Below, in pieces: positions 22,150 through 31,702 of a DNA stretch of 64,000 bases. Both the position numbers and the translations under genes were made by a program. The stretch lies in contig NZ_JAIOUQ010000002.1 in the NCBI RefSeq assembly GCF_019931065.1, positions 27,636-91,635 of the forward strand. Reading direction: 5' to 3'. Positions within the stretch are counted from its first letter, which is position 1, and every line of letters starts with the position of its first letter. The DNA is from Methanobacterium spitsbergense. GTDB lineage: Archaea > Methanobacteriota > Methanobacteria > Methanobacteriales > Methanobacteriaceae. The notes under the pieces were generated by a model. It ran no database searches. It was not told the DNA's origin and worked only from the letters and a program-made list of their open reading frames with translations.

Positions 22150-23778
22150 TCATTTTTCTTCATGATATTCTTCTTCTGCATTTATGTTCCAGATATTTTC
22201 TTTTGATTTTATATCATTTTTTATGTTTTCTACTGCGGTCATTGCTGTGAGCATGGAATGGTCCATATTGTTGTAACGGTGCATTCCATTTCTTCCTATT
22301 AGAAAAAGGTTTTCAAACTGGTTCGTGAAATTTTTAATGATATCGAACTTTTTATAGGTTCCAAAGTATGCAGGATAAGTCTTTTGGACTTTTATGACTA
22401 CACTATCAATTACCTCATCTGCATTTATGATGTCAATTTTTTCTAATTCTTTGATAGCAAAATCTGTGAAATTTTCATTAGACATGTTCCACATTTCGTC
22501 CCCTTCGTTGCAGAAATATTCAAGACCTATCCATACTTTAGAGTCATCTTTTACAAGATATGGGCTCCAATTATTGAATATTTGAAGTCTACCTATCTTC
22601 ACATCCCTTTCTTGAATATATATCCAGTTGTCAGGAACTAAATCGTTAACCGTAATCATTTTGGTTTCATTTTTGATTTTCAATTCATTTAGAAGGAGGC
22701 CTGCTATTATGAAATCACGGTACATTAAACCTTGTGCAACTTCGGAAACATCATAAGGTAACTTTTTTTCAAAAGAATTTATTAAATCTTTAACTGGCAT
22801 AGTTGATAAGAAGTAATCCCCCCCAATCCTCTTAAATTCACCTGTAAACTCATCCAAAACTTTAATCGCATCTAACTCATTTTCTTTGCTTTCTATTCCT
22901 ACAACCTTATTTCCATGATGTATTTCTCCACCATTTTCTATAATGAGCTTTGCAACTTCCTCCCACAACTGGCCAGGACCATGTTTTGGATACATGAATT
23001 GACCTATTAAACTTGTCTCAACATTCTTCTGAGATATAGAACTATCACGTGTGAATCGCTTTTTGAAAGCATGAAATATTGCATTTGTTATAGAAAGGCC
23101 TTTTATCCGTTGAGATCCCCATTCTGCTGTAATTTGGATACATGAAACACCCCAAACCTTTTCTGTATAATCCTTAAAAAATGTACGATACAATTCAACA
23201 CCGAATCTATTTATAAAAAAGTCTTCAAGGGATTTTTCAGGTTTTATCTGACTAAATGATGTTTTAATATAACTTAAACCTATTTTAACAGTTCTTTTAA
23301 TTCCTAAATTAGCGAATGTATTGTAATTTAAGGATATAGGATAGTTAAAGAATTTTCTAAGAAAAAAAATCCGTGACAACCTGCTACGATTAAGCATCAC
23401 TTCATCAATCTTCTCAGGATCTGGTGCAGGGAACGTTTTTGTTTTAACAGACCCTATATCATGTTTAATAGATTCATTTGATATTGGTATTTCCCTTCCA
23501 ACTGCAAGATCATCCTTTGCAGGAGCACCTTGAAGTGGTAAAATATTCATCCACCAATCAATAACTCTTTCTGATTTAGAAAAAAATCTATGACCTCCAA
23601 TATCGATCCTGTTACCTTTGTAATTAATAGTCTTAGATATACCTCCAATATCATTACTTTTTTCGTAAATAATTGGTTTTATATCTGTCTTATCGAGTAG
23701 TTCATAGGCTGCTGTCAGTCCTGCTGGACCTGCACCTATAATAATCGCTGTTTTTTGATTTTCTTGTTTATTAAGCAT
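22150..23778 (-). CDS. FAD-dependent NAD(P)/FAD oxidoreductase, amine-oxidase/UGM-like
   Basis: 542 residues. The dinucleotide-binding motif [16 protein letters not shown] is near residue 14, with [14 protein letters not shown] and DIGGHRFFS after it, the pattern of the protoporphyrinogen oxidase / UDP-galactopyranose mutase-like flavoprotein group. A C-terminal [18 protein letters not shown] closes the FAD site. Members with this RFFS signature are common in polysaccharide clusters and are thought to modify sugar or lipid carriers, but the substrate is unproven. GAGGAAG precedes ATG. It lies 26 bases downstream of the GtrA gene on the same strand, suggesting a joint role in envelope glycan building. 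Confidence 0.85.
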   Translation of the reverse strand: MLNKQENQKTAIIIGAGPAGLTAAYELLDKTDIKPIIYEKSNDIGGISKTINYKGNRIDIGGHRFFSKSERVIDWWMNILPLQGAPAKDDLAVGREIPISNESIKHDIGSVKTKTFPAPDPEKIDEVMLNRSRLSRIFFLRKFFNYPISLNYNTFANLGIKRTVKIGLSYIKTSFSQIKPEKSLEDFFINRFGVELYRTFFKDYTEKVWGVSCIQITAEWGSQRIKGLSITNAIFHAFKKRFTRDSSISQKNVETSLIGQFMYPKHGPGQLWEEVAKLIIENGGEIHHGNKVVGIESKENELDAIKVLDEFTGEFKRIGGDYFLSTMPVKDLINSFEKKLPYDVSEVAQGLMYRDFIIAGLLLNELKIKNETKMITVNDLVPDNWIYIQERDVKIGRLQIFNNWSPYLVKDDSKVWIGLEYFCNEGDEMWNMSNENFTDFAIKELEKIDIINADEVIDSVVIKVQKTYPAYFGTYKKFDIIKNFTNQFENLFLIGRNGMHRYNNMDHSMLTAMTAVENIKNDIKSKENIWNINAEEEYHEEK

Positions 23779-23804
23779 TAATCTTCCTCATTAAAAAAAT
23801 ACTT

Positions 23805-24239
23805 TTAATCTCTGAATAAAACGAATTTTCTTGCAAAAAAGTTCCAGAATAATATTATAACTGCAGCAAATATCTTGGATATTAAATAATATATTTGAAG
23901 ATCCTGTGTAAAAAACCAAATAAATATTTCGTTTAATCCGAGTCCTACTATCCCAATAAGTGCAAAAATTCCAAATTCAATGTGTCTATTTTTTAATTTC
24001 CTTTTGTTAAAAACCCAGCTTATACTCAGGAAGTAGTTAGCTATTAATCCTAAAATGAATGCTATTCCTGCAGAAATCAGATAATAAATGCCAAAAAAAT
24101 CAGTTAATATAAATAAAGATAAAAAATCGACTATGAAAGCAGCTCCTCCCACAAAGAGGTATCTAAACATTTGGATATGAGTTTTGTTAGTTTCATCTTT
24201 CAATAACCTTTTACTTATATTTTTAATTGCAAGCTTCAT
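23805..24239 (-). CDS. GtrA-like polyprenyl-linked sugar translocase
   Basis: 144 residues with four predicted membrane helices and the GtrA pattern [19 protein letters not shown] near the N-terminus and [10 protein letters not shown] at the C-terminus. GtrA proteins are thought to flip lipid-linked sugars across the cytoplasmic membrane. A GGTGG lies five bases before ATG. It forms an operon with the FAD-oxidoreductase and neighbours a membrane glycosyltransferase, which supports a surface-glycan role. Confidence 0.88.
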   Translation of the reverse strand: MKLAIKNISKRLLKDETNKTHIQMFRYLFVGGAAFIVDFLSLFILTDFFGIYYLISAGIAFILGLIANYFLSISWVFNKRKLKNRHIEFGIFALIGIVGLGLNEIFIWFFTQDLQIYYLISKIFAAVIILFWNFFARKFVLFRD

Positions 24240-24354
24240 TTTCCACCTTATTACATAGCTTTTTTAATGAATTATTGAGTTATAATTAATTATATTTTGA
24301 TTTAATTATTAAAAAAATTAATTATATAATAATTAAGAGAATTAAATTAATATT

Positions 24355-24640
24355 TTATAATCCACCTTTTACTTTATAAATCCTTAAATTTGCTATATTA
24401 CCATTGTTCACTTGTGGAAATCTAGCTAATAATACCCCATTGCTCGAATTTCCCCAAACAAAATTATAATCTATTCCATATTTCTTAAATTCTGCATTAA
24501 GATCATTATCGGTCATGTTAGGTTTTGAGAATCCATATTAACTTGTAACCTAAAAAATATGAAAGTGCTAATGTTTCATCATAATACCCATCAAACAAGT
24601 TTCCATTTTGATGCAATATTACCACTAACATCATGTTGGT
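24355..24640 (-). pseudogene. Frameshifted C-terminal remnant of a membrane glycosyltransferase
   Basis: Three short minus-strand frames join into one C-terminal sequence: NIASK, then NGNLFDGYYDETLALSYFLG, then DLNAEFKKYGIDYNFVWGNSSN and an end IYKVKGGL. The order and motifs match the tail of the intact protein encoded at 24731-26350 (ASNGENSQYY..., FIKYKIDYYLLWDNS, VYAINGR). At least two frameshifts are needed and no membrane-spanning part remains. It is a dead paralogue lying head-to-head with the live gene. Confidence 0.65.
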
Positions 24641-24730
24641 TATTTAGAGTCTCACCCCAAATATAATTGTTTATCACATGTATTTTGAATTAATACAATG
24701 CTTTTTATGAATTAATAGATAAGTTAATTT

Positions 24731-26350
24731 ATGCAAAGTTACATGGCTATTTTGAAGAAGAGTTCCAAAAAACATAATATTATTTTTTTAATGTTCCTAG
24801 TCATTTTTTGGATATTAGGGGTTTATTTGCTTAAATATTACCAGTATTCGATATCAGGTCAAGACTTAATTAGTGTAATCTCAATAGGTCAGTTATATGC
24901 TGAAGGAGATTTGCATAATGCAATTAATGGTTATTGGGGCCCACTTTTTTCATGGTTGTTAGTACCATTTCTCTTATTTAAATCATCACAATTTTTTGCT
25001 TTATATTCAACAAAAATTTTATCTTTGATTATAGGTTTTTTTACTTTAATTGGGATAAGATTTTTATCTTATCGATTTGAGATGGATGAGAAAATTAGGT
25101 TATCAATCTTATTTTTAATGATTTTTGTAGTGTTGTATTTTTCATTAATACCATCTTTTTTTCCTATGGATTTGTTATTATTATGTTTCTTAGTTTACTA
25201 CTTATATTTTATATTTGACCCAAATTACTCTGATAAATTATTTAACGGGTTTGTGTGTGGAATTTTAGGTGCAATGGCTTATTTGACTAAAGAATATGCT
25301 TTACCCTTTTTTATTGTTCATTTTGTATTATTTAATATGTTTCACTATGTAAATGATATTTCAAGAGTAAAAAGGAGAAAAATATTAAAAAACTTTGCTA
25401 TTGGGATTGTAGTTTTTTTTATCATAGCTGGAGCTTGGAGTGCTATTATAAGTGACAAATATGGAAAGATAACAACAGGAACTGCTGGACAATATAACTA
25501 CGAATTAGTAGGGCCAGATTCTCAAGGGATTCCTATGTGGAATGGATTTATGAAACCAACTAATGATAAAGCCATTACCACTTGGGAAGATCCATCCTAT
25601 GATAAACTCATAAAATGGAGTCCTTTCCACTCAGTAAAAAATTTTATATTTCAACTAACGATAATAGGCAACAATATCATCAAAACTATAGGAATTATCC
25701 AAACTTTTTCTATCTTTGCAATATTGATTCTTATAGCGTATATTGTTGTTTGTATTCAACCACCGCGGAAACTCATCTCGGATACTGATTATTTATATCC
25801 TTTAACAACGATATTGCTATTTATTGGAGGATACATTCTTGTTTTTGTAGAATTTAGGTATCTAATTCTTGTAAACATTTTGCTGATTTTGATGGGAGGT
25901 TATTTGATTAATAAATTATTTAAGAAAACATCACTCACAGATATTGGAAAAATAGTTTTAATAATATTATTTATATCCTCTTTCATTTTGTTACCAGTAA
26001 CCTCTATAACTCAAGAGATTAATGAGGGAATGTATATTTATAATCTGAGTAATATTTTGAGTAATCAGTATAACATACATGGTAATCTAGCATCAAATGG
26101 GGAAAATAGTCAATATTACACATCAGAAGGTGTAGCATACTTTCTAAATAGCCCGTATTATGGTACAAATTTGATTAATTGGAAAATTAGCAGCGATAGC
26201 GAATTAGAAAATAACTTCATAAAGTATAAAATAGATTATTATCTTCTTTGGGATAATTCAACAGCTAATATTAATCTTTTATCCAAATATAAGGAAGTAA
26301 CTAATGGGACAATAGCTGGTTTAAAAGTTTATGCAATAAACGGAAGATAA
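24731..26350 (+). CDS. Multi-pass membrane glycosyltransferase-like protein (GT39/ArnT type)
   Basis: 539 residues with about eleven hydrophobic segments up to about residue 420, followed by a soluble extracytoplasmic tail. The first loop after helix 1 carries acidic residues (SISGQDLISVISIGQLYAEG), as in lipid-linked sugar transferases of the dolichyl-phosphate-mannose/ArnT type, where acidic residues bind the metal. Sequence is divergent, so the family call rests on topology. It probably transfers sugars from a polyprenyl carrier onto surface molecules, in line with the neighbouring GtrA gene. No clear Shine-Dalgarno is seen before ATG. Confidence 0.65.
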   Translation: MQSYMAILKKSSKKHNIIFLMFLVIFWILGVYLLKYYQYSISGQDLISVISIGQLYAEGDLHNAINGYWGPLFSWLLVPFLLFKSSQFFALYSTKILSLIIGFFTLIGIRFLSYRFEMDEKIRLSILFLMIFVVLYFSLIPSFFPMDLLLLCFLVYYLYFIFDPNYSDKLFNGFVCGILGAMAYLTKEYALPFFIVHFVLFNMFHYVNDISRVKRRKILKNFAIGIVVFFIIAGAWSAIISDKYGKITTGTAGQYNYELVGPDSQGIPMWNGFMKPTNDKAITTWEDPSYDKLIKWSPFHSVKNFIFQLTIIGNNIIKTIGIIQTFSIFAILILIAYIVVCIQPPRKLISDTDYLYPLTTILLFIGGYILVFVEFRYLILVNILLILMGGYLINKLFKKTSLTDIGKIVLIILFISSFILLPVTSITQEINEGMYIYNLSNILSNQYNIHGNLASNGENSQYYTSEGVAYFLNSPYYGTNLINWKISSDSELENNFIKYKIDYYLLWDNSTANINLLSKYKEVTNGTIAGLKVYAINGR

Positions 26351-26465
26351 TATAGATTTAATTTATATTTTTTAAATTATTTATAATTCTATCAAATTCT
26401 TTACAATACCAAAAGGTTAAAAAATTTGAAATAAATATTAATTCCTCTTATATTTCTTGAGTTAT

Positions 26466-26682
26466 CTTAAATTAACAGCAGCTCTGTGTAAATAACATAG
26501 TAAGTGAGTAAGTGTATAAATGAGTAAAGGCGTAAATGAGTAAACACATTATTTATAAGTAAAATTATAAGTATGGGTCATGATCTTAGCAACCGATACA
26601 GATTCATTGAGAAAGTAAGTATGATTGCAAAATACTATATTGAAGTCAATAGTTTTAATAATATTCTAAATAATTATAAATT
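26466..26682 (+). repeat. Copy C (left part) of dispersed repeat family
   Basis: It begins CTTAAATTAACAGCA, carries AGCAACCGATACAGATT and GAGAAAGTAAGTATG, then GCAAAATACTAT and GTCAATAGTTTTAATAATAT. The same landmarks in the same order are found at 32729-32896 and, in part, on the minus strand at 61788-61909. The right part of this copy is displaced to 27165-27215. The rest of 26351-26824 has no supported gene. Confidence 0.6.
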
Positions 26683-27180
26683 TAATCATCAACACACTGA
26701 AAATCGCATGGAACGATTTAAATCCCGCCAATTAAATACTAATTTTTTTTAATAAGAAAATCTCATTCCCATATAAAAAAAAATTCAGGATTCATAAATA
26801 AAAAGAAAAAAAGAAATATTTAACTTATGTAGCACTAGCAGTTGTGTAAGCATCGTACATACCGTAAAGCCAAACAATGACGTAGAGTATATACGCAATG
26901 ATTCCCAATAAAAAGATTGTTGCTAAAGCTCCTAATATCACTGCAACTATGAAAATTATTATTCCCTTCATTATATTTCCAGCGTACACCGTACCAATAC
27001 CCGGCAAAAAGAAAGATATAATCAGGGCCAATATAGGGTTTGCCATTTTTTTTCCACCTCCGATACTTTATATATTATAATTGGTGTATCTAATTAATAT
27101 TTTTTTACTTCAATCCTAAAACAGAAACTACTAAATGATGATTTTTACAATAGTGGCCGAATATTAAATAATTATAAATT
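26667..27180. mobile_element. Insertion of 498 bp bounded by 16-bp direct repeats
   Basis: TAAATAATTATAAATT occurs at 26667-26682 and again at 27165-27180. Removing one repeat and the DNA between them joins the flanks into a sequence that aligns without gaps to the uninterrupted copy at 61788-61909. The inserted DNA carries the small membrane-protein gene 26825-27046. No transposase or terminal inverted repeats were found, so the mechanism is unknown. Confidence 0.5.
26825..27046 (-). CDS. Small membrane protein, TM2-like, 73 residues
   Basis: Two to three hydrophobic stretches: ILALIISFFLPGIGTVYAG, an IIIFIVAVILGALATIFLLG block and YILYVIVWLYGMYDAY. The motif PGxGxxYxG followed by a terminal WLYGMYDAY is typical of TM2-domain and related small proteins of unknown function. 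CGGAGGTGG precedes ATG by 7 bases. It is the only gene within the insertion at 26667-27180. Confidence 0.75.
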   Translation of the reverse strand: MANPILALIISFFLPGIGTVYAGNIMKGIIIFIVAVILGALATIFLLGIIAYILYVIVWLYGMYDAYTTASAT

Positions 27181-27215
27181 AGGTCACCAATTACTCTGTA
27201 AAATTACTTGAAACT
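27165..27215 (+). repeat. Copy C (right part) of dispersed repeat family
   Basis: AATTAGGTCACCAATTACTC and the following GTAAAATTACTTGAAAC match the reverse complement of 61788-61830. It continues copy C after the inserted segment. Apart from this, 27216-27454 shows no gene. Confidence 0.55.
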
Positions 27216-27454
27216 AATTTAAACAACCGTTTAATACTTCTTTTAACTAAACTATTGAAAACAATTTCACTTGGGACTTTTTAATCGATAACATCGAAAC
27301 AAAGCAATAATTTGCTGAAAATATAGAAATCTATAATAATAACGATTGACATAGAATGTTATACCGTGAAATACATTTCAATTAAATGAAATTGAATTTA
27401 AATTTGTTTTAGTTATTAGATTGTGATTAATGTACCAACCGTAGAGGTGAAAAT

Positions 27455-27541
27455 ATGAATGGAGGCAGACCCAGTCTGTTATATATTATAGTAGTTATAA
27501 TTGTGTTAATTATCCTTTTAAAATTATTAGGAATATTCTAA
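27455..27541 (+). CDS. Single-span membrane miniprotein (28 residues)
   Basis: ATG 27455 follows GAGGTGA by four bases. The product is a short polar head (MNGGRPS) and one hydrophobic helix ending LLKLLGIF. The peptide at 28431-28520 has the same plan (polar head, VVVILLRILGLY). Two copies with good ribosome sites flanking the PRC-barrel/DUF5518 pair make chance unlikely. Role unknown. Confidence 0.55.
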   Translation: MNGGRPSLLYIIVVIIVLIILLKLLGIF

Positions 27542-27621
27542 ACTGATAAATACTGACTTAAATCAATTATAGAGAAATAATTGGATTATCTTAGATAAGT
27601 GAATTTGGAGAGTGGAAAAGT

Positions 27622-27861
27622 ATGAAAATATCTGATGAATTGATTGGTAAGGATGTTATTGACGAATCTGGAGACCAAATTGGTATAGTAAACGATGTAG
27701 AATGGGATTTTGAAACCAACACCGTAACATCTATATATTTAAAAGAAGCAGGAATATCAGCAAAAATTGGCCTAGGCGATAAAAAAATAGTACCCTATGA
27801 AAAAATTGAAGCAATAGGTGACAGTGTTCTAATTAAAGGCAAAATTTTCAAGAACGAATAA
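27622..27861 (+). CDS. PRC-barrel domain protein
   Basis: 79 residues forming a single PRC barrel: MKISDELIGKDVIDESGDQI at the start, GIVNDVEWDFETNTVTSIYL in the middle and VPYEKIEAIGDSVLIKG at the end. Stand-alone archaeal PRC-barrel proteins are small cytoplasmic adaptors seen near RNA processing, cell-division or stress genes. It is 80 bases after the miniprotein gene and before DUF5518, and all share strand, so one transcript is possible. Confidence 0.88.
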   Translation: MKISDELIGKDVIDESGDQIGIVNDVEWDFETNTVTSIYLKEAGISAKIGLGDKKIVPYEKIEAIGDSVLIKGKIFKNE

Positions 27862-27936
27862 TCCATATAATTTCAGTTCTGAAAATTTAATATATTATTT
27901 TTTTTATTATTAATAAAAAATTTTGAAGGGGATAGA

Positions 27937-28374
27937 ATGGTAAGTGTTGGCGCTATAGTTGAAGGTTTTATTTTGGCAATTATAATTACTGTTGTTTTAT
28001 CAATTTTGGGTGTTGGATCAGTTCTGGGATTGCCAGTTGCAATATTTGGTTTTCTAATCGCAGGTATAATAGTTGGATACATCTCATATGGTGATATTAT
28101 TGATGGTGTGATTAATGGAGCACTTATGGGAGTTGCAGGTGCAATAATCTTATGGATACTAAGTTTATTCAAAGGTCAGATAGCTGCATTCTCTTCACAG
28201 TTATCAACCTTTGTCCCATTAAACTCAGCACCAGAATTAATTCTTGTAATAGTCGCAGGCGCAATAGGTGGTTTAATCGGCGCTCTAATATTATTATTAA
28301 ACCGCAGAAATCGCAGAAACTATGGCGGCCGAAGGGACGGAGATCGAAGGGATGATAGAGATAGGAGAGATTAA
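27937..28374 (+). CDS. DUF5518-like membrane protein with arginine-rich tail
   Basis: 145 residues. Four hydrophobic helices rich in Gly and Ile (GFLIAGIIVGYISYGDIIDGVINGALMG is the diagnostic part) are followed by a 24-residue cytoplasmic tail of Arg, Asp and Gly. AAGGGG lies five bases before ATG. The function is unknown for the family. A shorter relative is at 30410-30760, with a Gly/Arg-rich tail instead. I infer an envelope role. Confidence 0.78.
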   Translation: MVSVGAIVEGFILAIIITVVLSILGVGSVLGLPVAIFGFLIAGIIVGYISYGDIIDGVINGALMGVAGAIILWILSLFKGQIAAFSSQLSTFVPLNSAPELILVIVAGAIGGLIGALILLLNRRNRRNYGGRRDGDRRDDRDRRD

Positions 28375-28430
28375 GATAATAACTAATTTATGAAATAAGT
28401 TAAAAAGATGAAATTTATAGGAGTGATATA

Positions 28431-28520
28431 ATGGATAATAAAGGACAGAGTAGTTGGATAGGCCTCATTGTATTCATAATAGTAGTAGTGATCTTATTAA
28501 GGATATTAGGGTTGTACTAA
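28431..28520 (+). CDS. Single-span membrane miniprotein (29 residues)
   Basis: GGAGTGAT precedes ATG. The product has a short polar head (MDNKGQSSW) and a hydrophobic helix ending VVVILLRILGLY. It is a close relative of the 28-residue product at 27455, on the other side of the PRC-barrel and DUF5518 genes. A terminator hairpin follows at 28539. Confidence 0.55.
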   Translation: MDNKGQSSWIGLIVFIIVVVILLRILGLY

Positions 28521-28538
28521 GATTTTTAGGGATTTTTT

Positions 28539-28567
28539 AGGGATAACGAGAGTTATCCCTTGTTTTT
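28539..28567 (+). terminator. Intrinsic terminator-like hairpin
   Basis: AGGGATAAC and GTTATCCCT form a perfect 9-bp stem with a GAGA loop, followed by TGTTTTT. It closes the PRC-barrel/DUF5518/miniprotein unit. Confidence 0.7.
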
Positions 28568-28662
28568 ATGCCATAAACATAAAGAAAATTGTAGATATAA
28601 TGAAAAAAAGTTTAATAAATTTCAGATAGGCTCTTGATTGATGACTAAAAAAGGTATAAAAA

Positions 28663-30111
28663 ATGAATAAAAATATTGATGTACTGCTTATAAATCCATA
28701 CGATGAGAATGCATTGAAGAATGCTCTTGGTTTCATTACCCCACCCACAAATCTTATGTACCTGGCATCATCACTTGAGAAAGAATCTTACTCAGTCAAA
28801 ATTGTAGATGATGATCTTCTTCAGATGGGATACGAAAAGGTTTCTGAACTTGCAGAAAAGCTCAATCCACAAATAGTAGGTGTTACAGCAACCACATCTA
28901 CAATAAAAAGCGCGTTGAAATATGTGGAACTAGTCAAAAACATCCTACCTAATACATTAACTGTAATAGGCGGACCACATACTACTTTCATGCCATCTGA
29001 AACCTTAAAAAGTTCAGAAAATCTAGATGTAGTTGTTATCGGTGAAGGAGAAGAAACAATGGTAGATTTAGCCAACCATTCCACCGAAAATATCCATGAT
29101 CTCGATGAGGTTAAAGGAATTGTTTACAGGGATTTAAAGAATGGAAATTTTAAAACTACACAAAAACGTCCTTTGATAAATGATCTTGACGCATTGCCTT
29201 TCCCTGCAAGACATCTTGTACCCTTTGATTCATATGGTGCTTCTAAAGAACAGAATGGGGGAATAATAACCAGCAGAGGTTGTGTGTACAACTGCAACTA
29301 CTGCTCATCATCACTAATCATGGGCAAAAAGTTCCGATCACGCAGTCCAGACAACGTAGTGGACGAAATTGAAGAATTAATAAACAAATACCAAATAAAT
29401 GATATAGGATTCATGGATGACACATTCATGCTTAATAAAAGAAGAGCTAACGATATAGCAAATGAAATCAAAGCCAGAGATCTAGATTTAAGCTTCGTTG
29501 CATCATCTCGGGTTGACAGTGTAGACCAAAATTTACTTCAAAACATGAAAAGTGCAGGATTAAAAACTATTTACTACGGTGTAGAATCAGGGTCACAACG
29601 TATATTGGACCTAATGAAAAAGGGTATAACATTAAAACAAGCGGAAGATGCAGTTAAAAGTGCTAAAAATGTGGATCTAGAAGTTTTAACCTCATTTATA
29701 TTAGGATATCCTGGAGAAACCGAAGACGATATGAATAAGACCATAGATTTCTCAACAAAACTTGATTCAGACTACTCACAATATTCTATACTTACACCAT
29801 TCCCTGGAACACCTATCTACAATGAACTCAAAGAAAAAGATTTAATAGACAATGATGACTGGGATGAATACACTGTACTTAAACCAGTTTTGAAGTATGA
29901 TGAAATGGGTTTAAATAAGAAGATGGTTGAAAGAAAACTGGCTATAGCATATTTAAAATTTTATGCAAGACCTAAATATCTCATGAACCATCGTCACATG
30001 TTCAAGGTCATGTTTAAAACAGTTATGCGAAGTTTTATACTTCCAAAACTCATGGGAGGCACTGGTAAAGGTTGGTATCAAAACCTAGACAACAACACAT
30101 CATCAAAATAG
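28663..30111 (+). CDS. B12-binding domain radical SAM protein
   Basis: 482 residues. An N-terminal cobalamin-binding-type Rossmann domain ([34 protein letters not shown], then [11 protein letters not shown]) covers about 1-150. The radical SAM core carries the iron-sulphur motif CVYNCNYC near residue 206, then GFMDDTFML and [20 protein letters not shown]-terminal extension follows. Proteins of this class methylate or rearrange lipids, tetrapyrroles and other unreactive carbons. The substrate cannot be told. Context with membrane proteins suggests a lipid or envelope substrate; that is inference. Confidence 0.9.
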   Translation: MNKNIDVLLINPYDENALKNALGFITPPTNLMYLASSLEKESYSVKIVDDDLLQMGYEKVSELAEKLNPQIVGVTATTSTIKSALKYVELVKNILPNTLTVIGGPHTTFMPSETLKSSENLDVVVIGEGEETMVDLANHSTENIHDLDEVKGIVYRDLKNGNFKTTQKRPLINDLDALPFPARHLVPFDSYGASKEQNGGIITSRGCVYNCNYCSSSLIMGKKFRSRSPDNVVDEIEELINKYQINDIGFMDDTFMLNKRRANDIANEIKARDLDLSFVASSRVDSVDQNLLQNMKSAGLKTIYYGVESGSQRILDLMKKGITLKQAEDAVKSAKNVDLEVLTSFILGYPGETEDDMNKTIDFSTKLDSDYSQYSILTPFPGTPIYNELKEKDLIDNDDWDEYTVLKPVLKYDEMGLNKKMVERKLAIAYLKFYARPKYLMNHRHMFKVMFKTVMRSFILPKLMGGTGKGWYQNLDNNTSSK

Positions 30112-30164
30112 AAAATATACTATTATGAATTAGGAATGTAAAACATTATTATGGAGGGATTTTT

Positions 30165-30329
30165 ATGAGTGAAAAAACAGGTGAAATTAAAGGAAAAGCT
30201 AAAGAAATGAAAGGTGAAATGAAAGGAAAAGCTAAAGAGATGGAAGGAGAAATAAAAGGAAAAGCTAAAGAGATGAAAGGAAGAATGAAGGGGAAAGCTA
30301 AAGAAGCCGAAGGTAAAAATAAAAGATAA
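30165..30329 (+). CDS. CsbD-like small stress protein with four 11-residue repeats
   Basis: ATG 30165 follows GGAGGG by six bases. The 54-residue product is almost wholly four copies of an 11-residue unit of the type GEIKGKAKEMK, highly charged and helical. CsbD/UPF0337 proteins share the GxxKGKxKE pattern and are stress-induced, though these repeats are more regular than usual. It lies between the radical SAM gene and the second DUF5518-like gene. Confidence 0.7.
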   Translation: MSEKTGEIKGKAKEMKGEMKGKAKEMEGEIKGKAKEMKGRMKGKAKEAEGKNKR

Positions 30330-30409
30330 AAATTATAAGATTATGAATATTTATTAAAAATTTTATTAATATATTATCTTCTTATCATAATAAATTGGGG
30401 AGTGTAAAG

Positions 30410-30760
30410 ATGGTTTATGTAAGATGGAATACTGTAATAATTGGTGTTGTAATTGCAATAATTCTTGGTTTTGTCCTTGGGTTAATATCAGCATCGGGAG
30501 CATTCATTGGATTCTTAATAGCTACTATATATGTTGGTTATATGATAGGCGGAGACTACGTAAATGGAGCTATACATGGGGCACTTGTTGGTATAGTTGC
30601 AGCAATAGTACTATTTATACTTGCTTTAATTGGATTTGGTGTTGCAGCGGGGTTATCTAATATAATTATTCTTGCAGTTATAGGTGCCATAGGTGGAGTA
30701 ATAGGAGTTTTAATAGGAGGTAGAGGCATAGGTAGGGGCAGAGGTAGGGGCAGATTATAA
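30410..30760 (+). CDS. DUF5518-like membrane protein with Gly/Arg tail
   Basis: 116 residues from ATG 30410. GGGGAG lies eight bases upstream, which makes the upstream TTG at 30395 unlikely. Four Gly/Ile-rich hydrophobic segments include YVGYMIGGDYVNGAIHGALVG, matching the GDxxxGxxxGALxG element in the protein at 27937. The end is GRGIGRGRGRGRL. Family function is unknown. Confidence 0.75.
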   Translation: MVYVRWNTVIIGVVIAIILGFVLGLISASGAFIGFLIATIYVGYMIGGDYVNGAIHGALVGIVAAIVLFILALIGFGVAAGLSNIIILAVIGAIGGVIGVLIGGRGIGRGRGRGRL

Positions 30761-30907
30761 ATTCTTAATTTAATCTCTAATACTTTTTTTTATAGAATGA
30801 AAATGACACTTTTATAGATATCGAACATTATTATTCAGTTTTGTTAAAATAGTAAACTAGAAAGAAATAAAAATTTAAAAAAAAGATTTTAAGAATAGTA
30901 ATTATGT

Positions 30908-31507
30908 TTATATTCGTTGCCAGAAATGTTTTTTCTTCATTTCGAATTTTTCAGGGAATTGCATGATTATTCCGTGGGAAAATCCATCGGCCATCATTCT
31001 TGCTTGTTTTTCTATTTCATCATATGTGGATATGTCTTTTGTATAGTCTTTGGTTATTCTGGCCATTGTTTCTTCTTTGGTTAGTCTTAGATGGTCGTAT
31101 AACATATTTTTCATTTCTTTTTCTTCCCAGTTGGGATTTAGCCTGTTTAAAGTGGCTGCAATTTCATCTGCATTTTTGTACCATCTTTTTTCAGCATCAT
31201 CCTCTTTTGTATTATCCTCTGCGACTGCTGCTTGCACAAGTTCTGCAGCTGTTGTAAGGTGTTCGGTCATTAATTCATCGAATTTGGTTGCAGCTTGTTC
31301 ACCATAAAACATTCTACACACTTCTGCCATGTCTTTGGTGTTTCTTAACAACCGATTTTCAGTGGCAATAGTCTCTGTTGCGTCTTTGATGTCCACTAAA
31401 CTTATGATAGTTAGTCTGGTCCAGGCAACATGTTCTTCCCAGAGTCCCATCCATTTTTTATCGAAATCTCCTTCATGCATCGTATCCATATTTTCTTCCA
31501 TTGCCAT
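30908..31507 (-). CDS. Conserved-looking helical protein, unknown function
   Basis: 199 residues, almost entirely alpha-helical, with many Met, Glu and Lys and no membrane helix. It opens with MAMEENMDTMHEGDFDKKWMGLWEEHVAWTR split by two helices, and has FYGEQAATKFDELMTEHL and MADGFSHGIIMQFPEKF near the end. The His/Glu/Trp pattern is reminiscent of four-helix-bundle metal or haem proteins, but I see no firm motif. The start is after a TATA-rich leader, with AAGGTGAT before ATG as ribosome site. Confidence 0.7.
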   Translation of the reverse strand: MAMEENMDTMHEGDFDKKWMGLWEEHVAWTRLTIISLVDIKDATETIATENRLLRNTKDMAEVCRMFYGEQAATKFDELMTEHLTTAAELVQAAVAEDNTKEDDAEKRWYKNADEIAATLNRLNPNWEEKEMKNMLYDHLRLTKEETMARITKDYTKDISTYDEIEKQARMMADGFSHGIIMQFPEKFEMKKKHFWQRI

Positions 31508-31702
31508 CTTGTATCACCTTATAACGTTATGTTTACCATAAATGATAAACCCTTTGACATAATATAATAAACTAGGATAATATCTATAAAATTTAAGAAT
31601 TTAACGATAAACTTACCTAAATATCCCTATTTTGTAATTTAAATAGAATTAGAACTAATTTCAGAAAATTTGAATCTTTGAAGTAATAAGAGGTAGAAAA
31701 AT

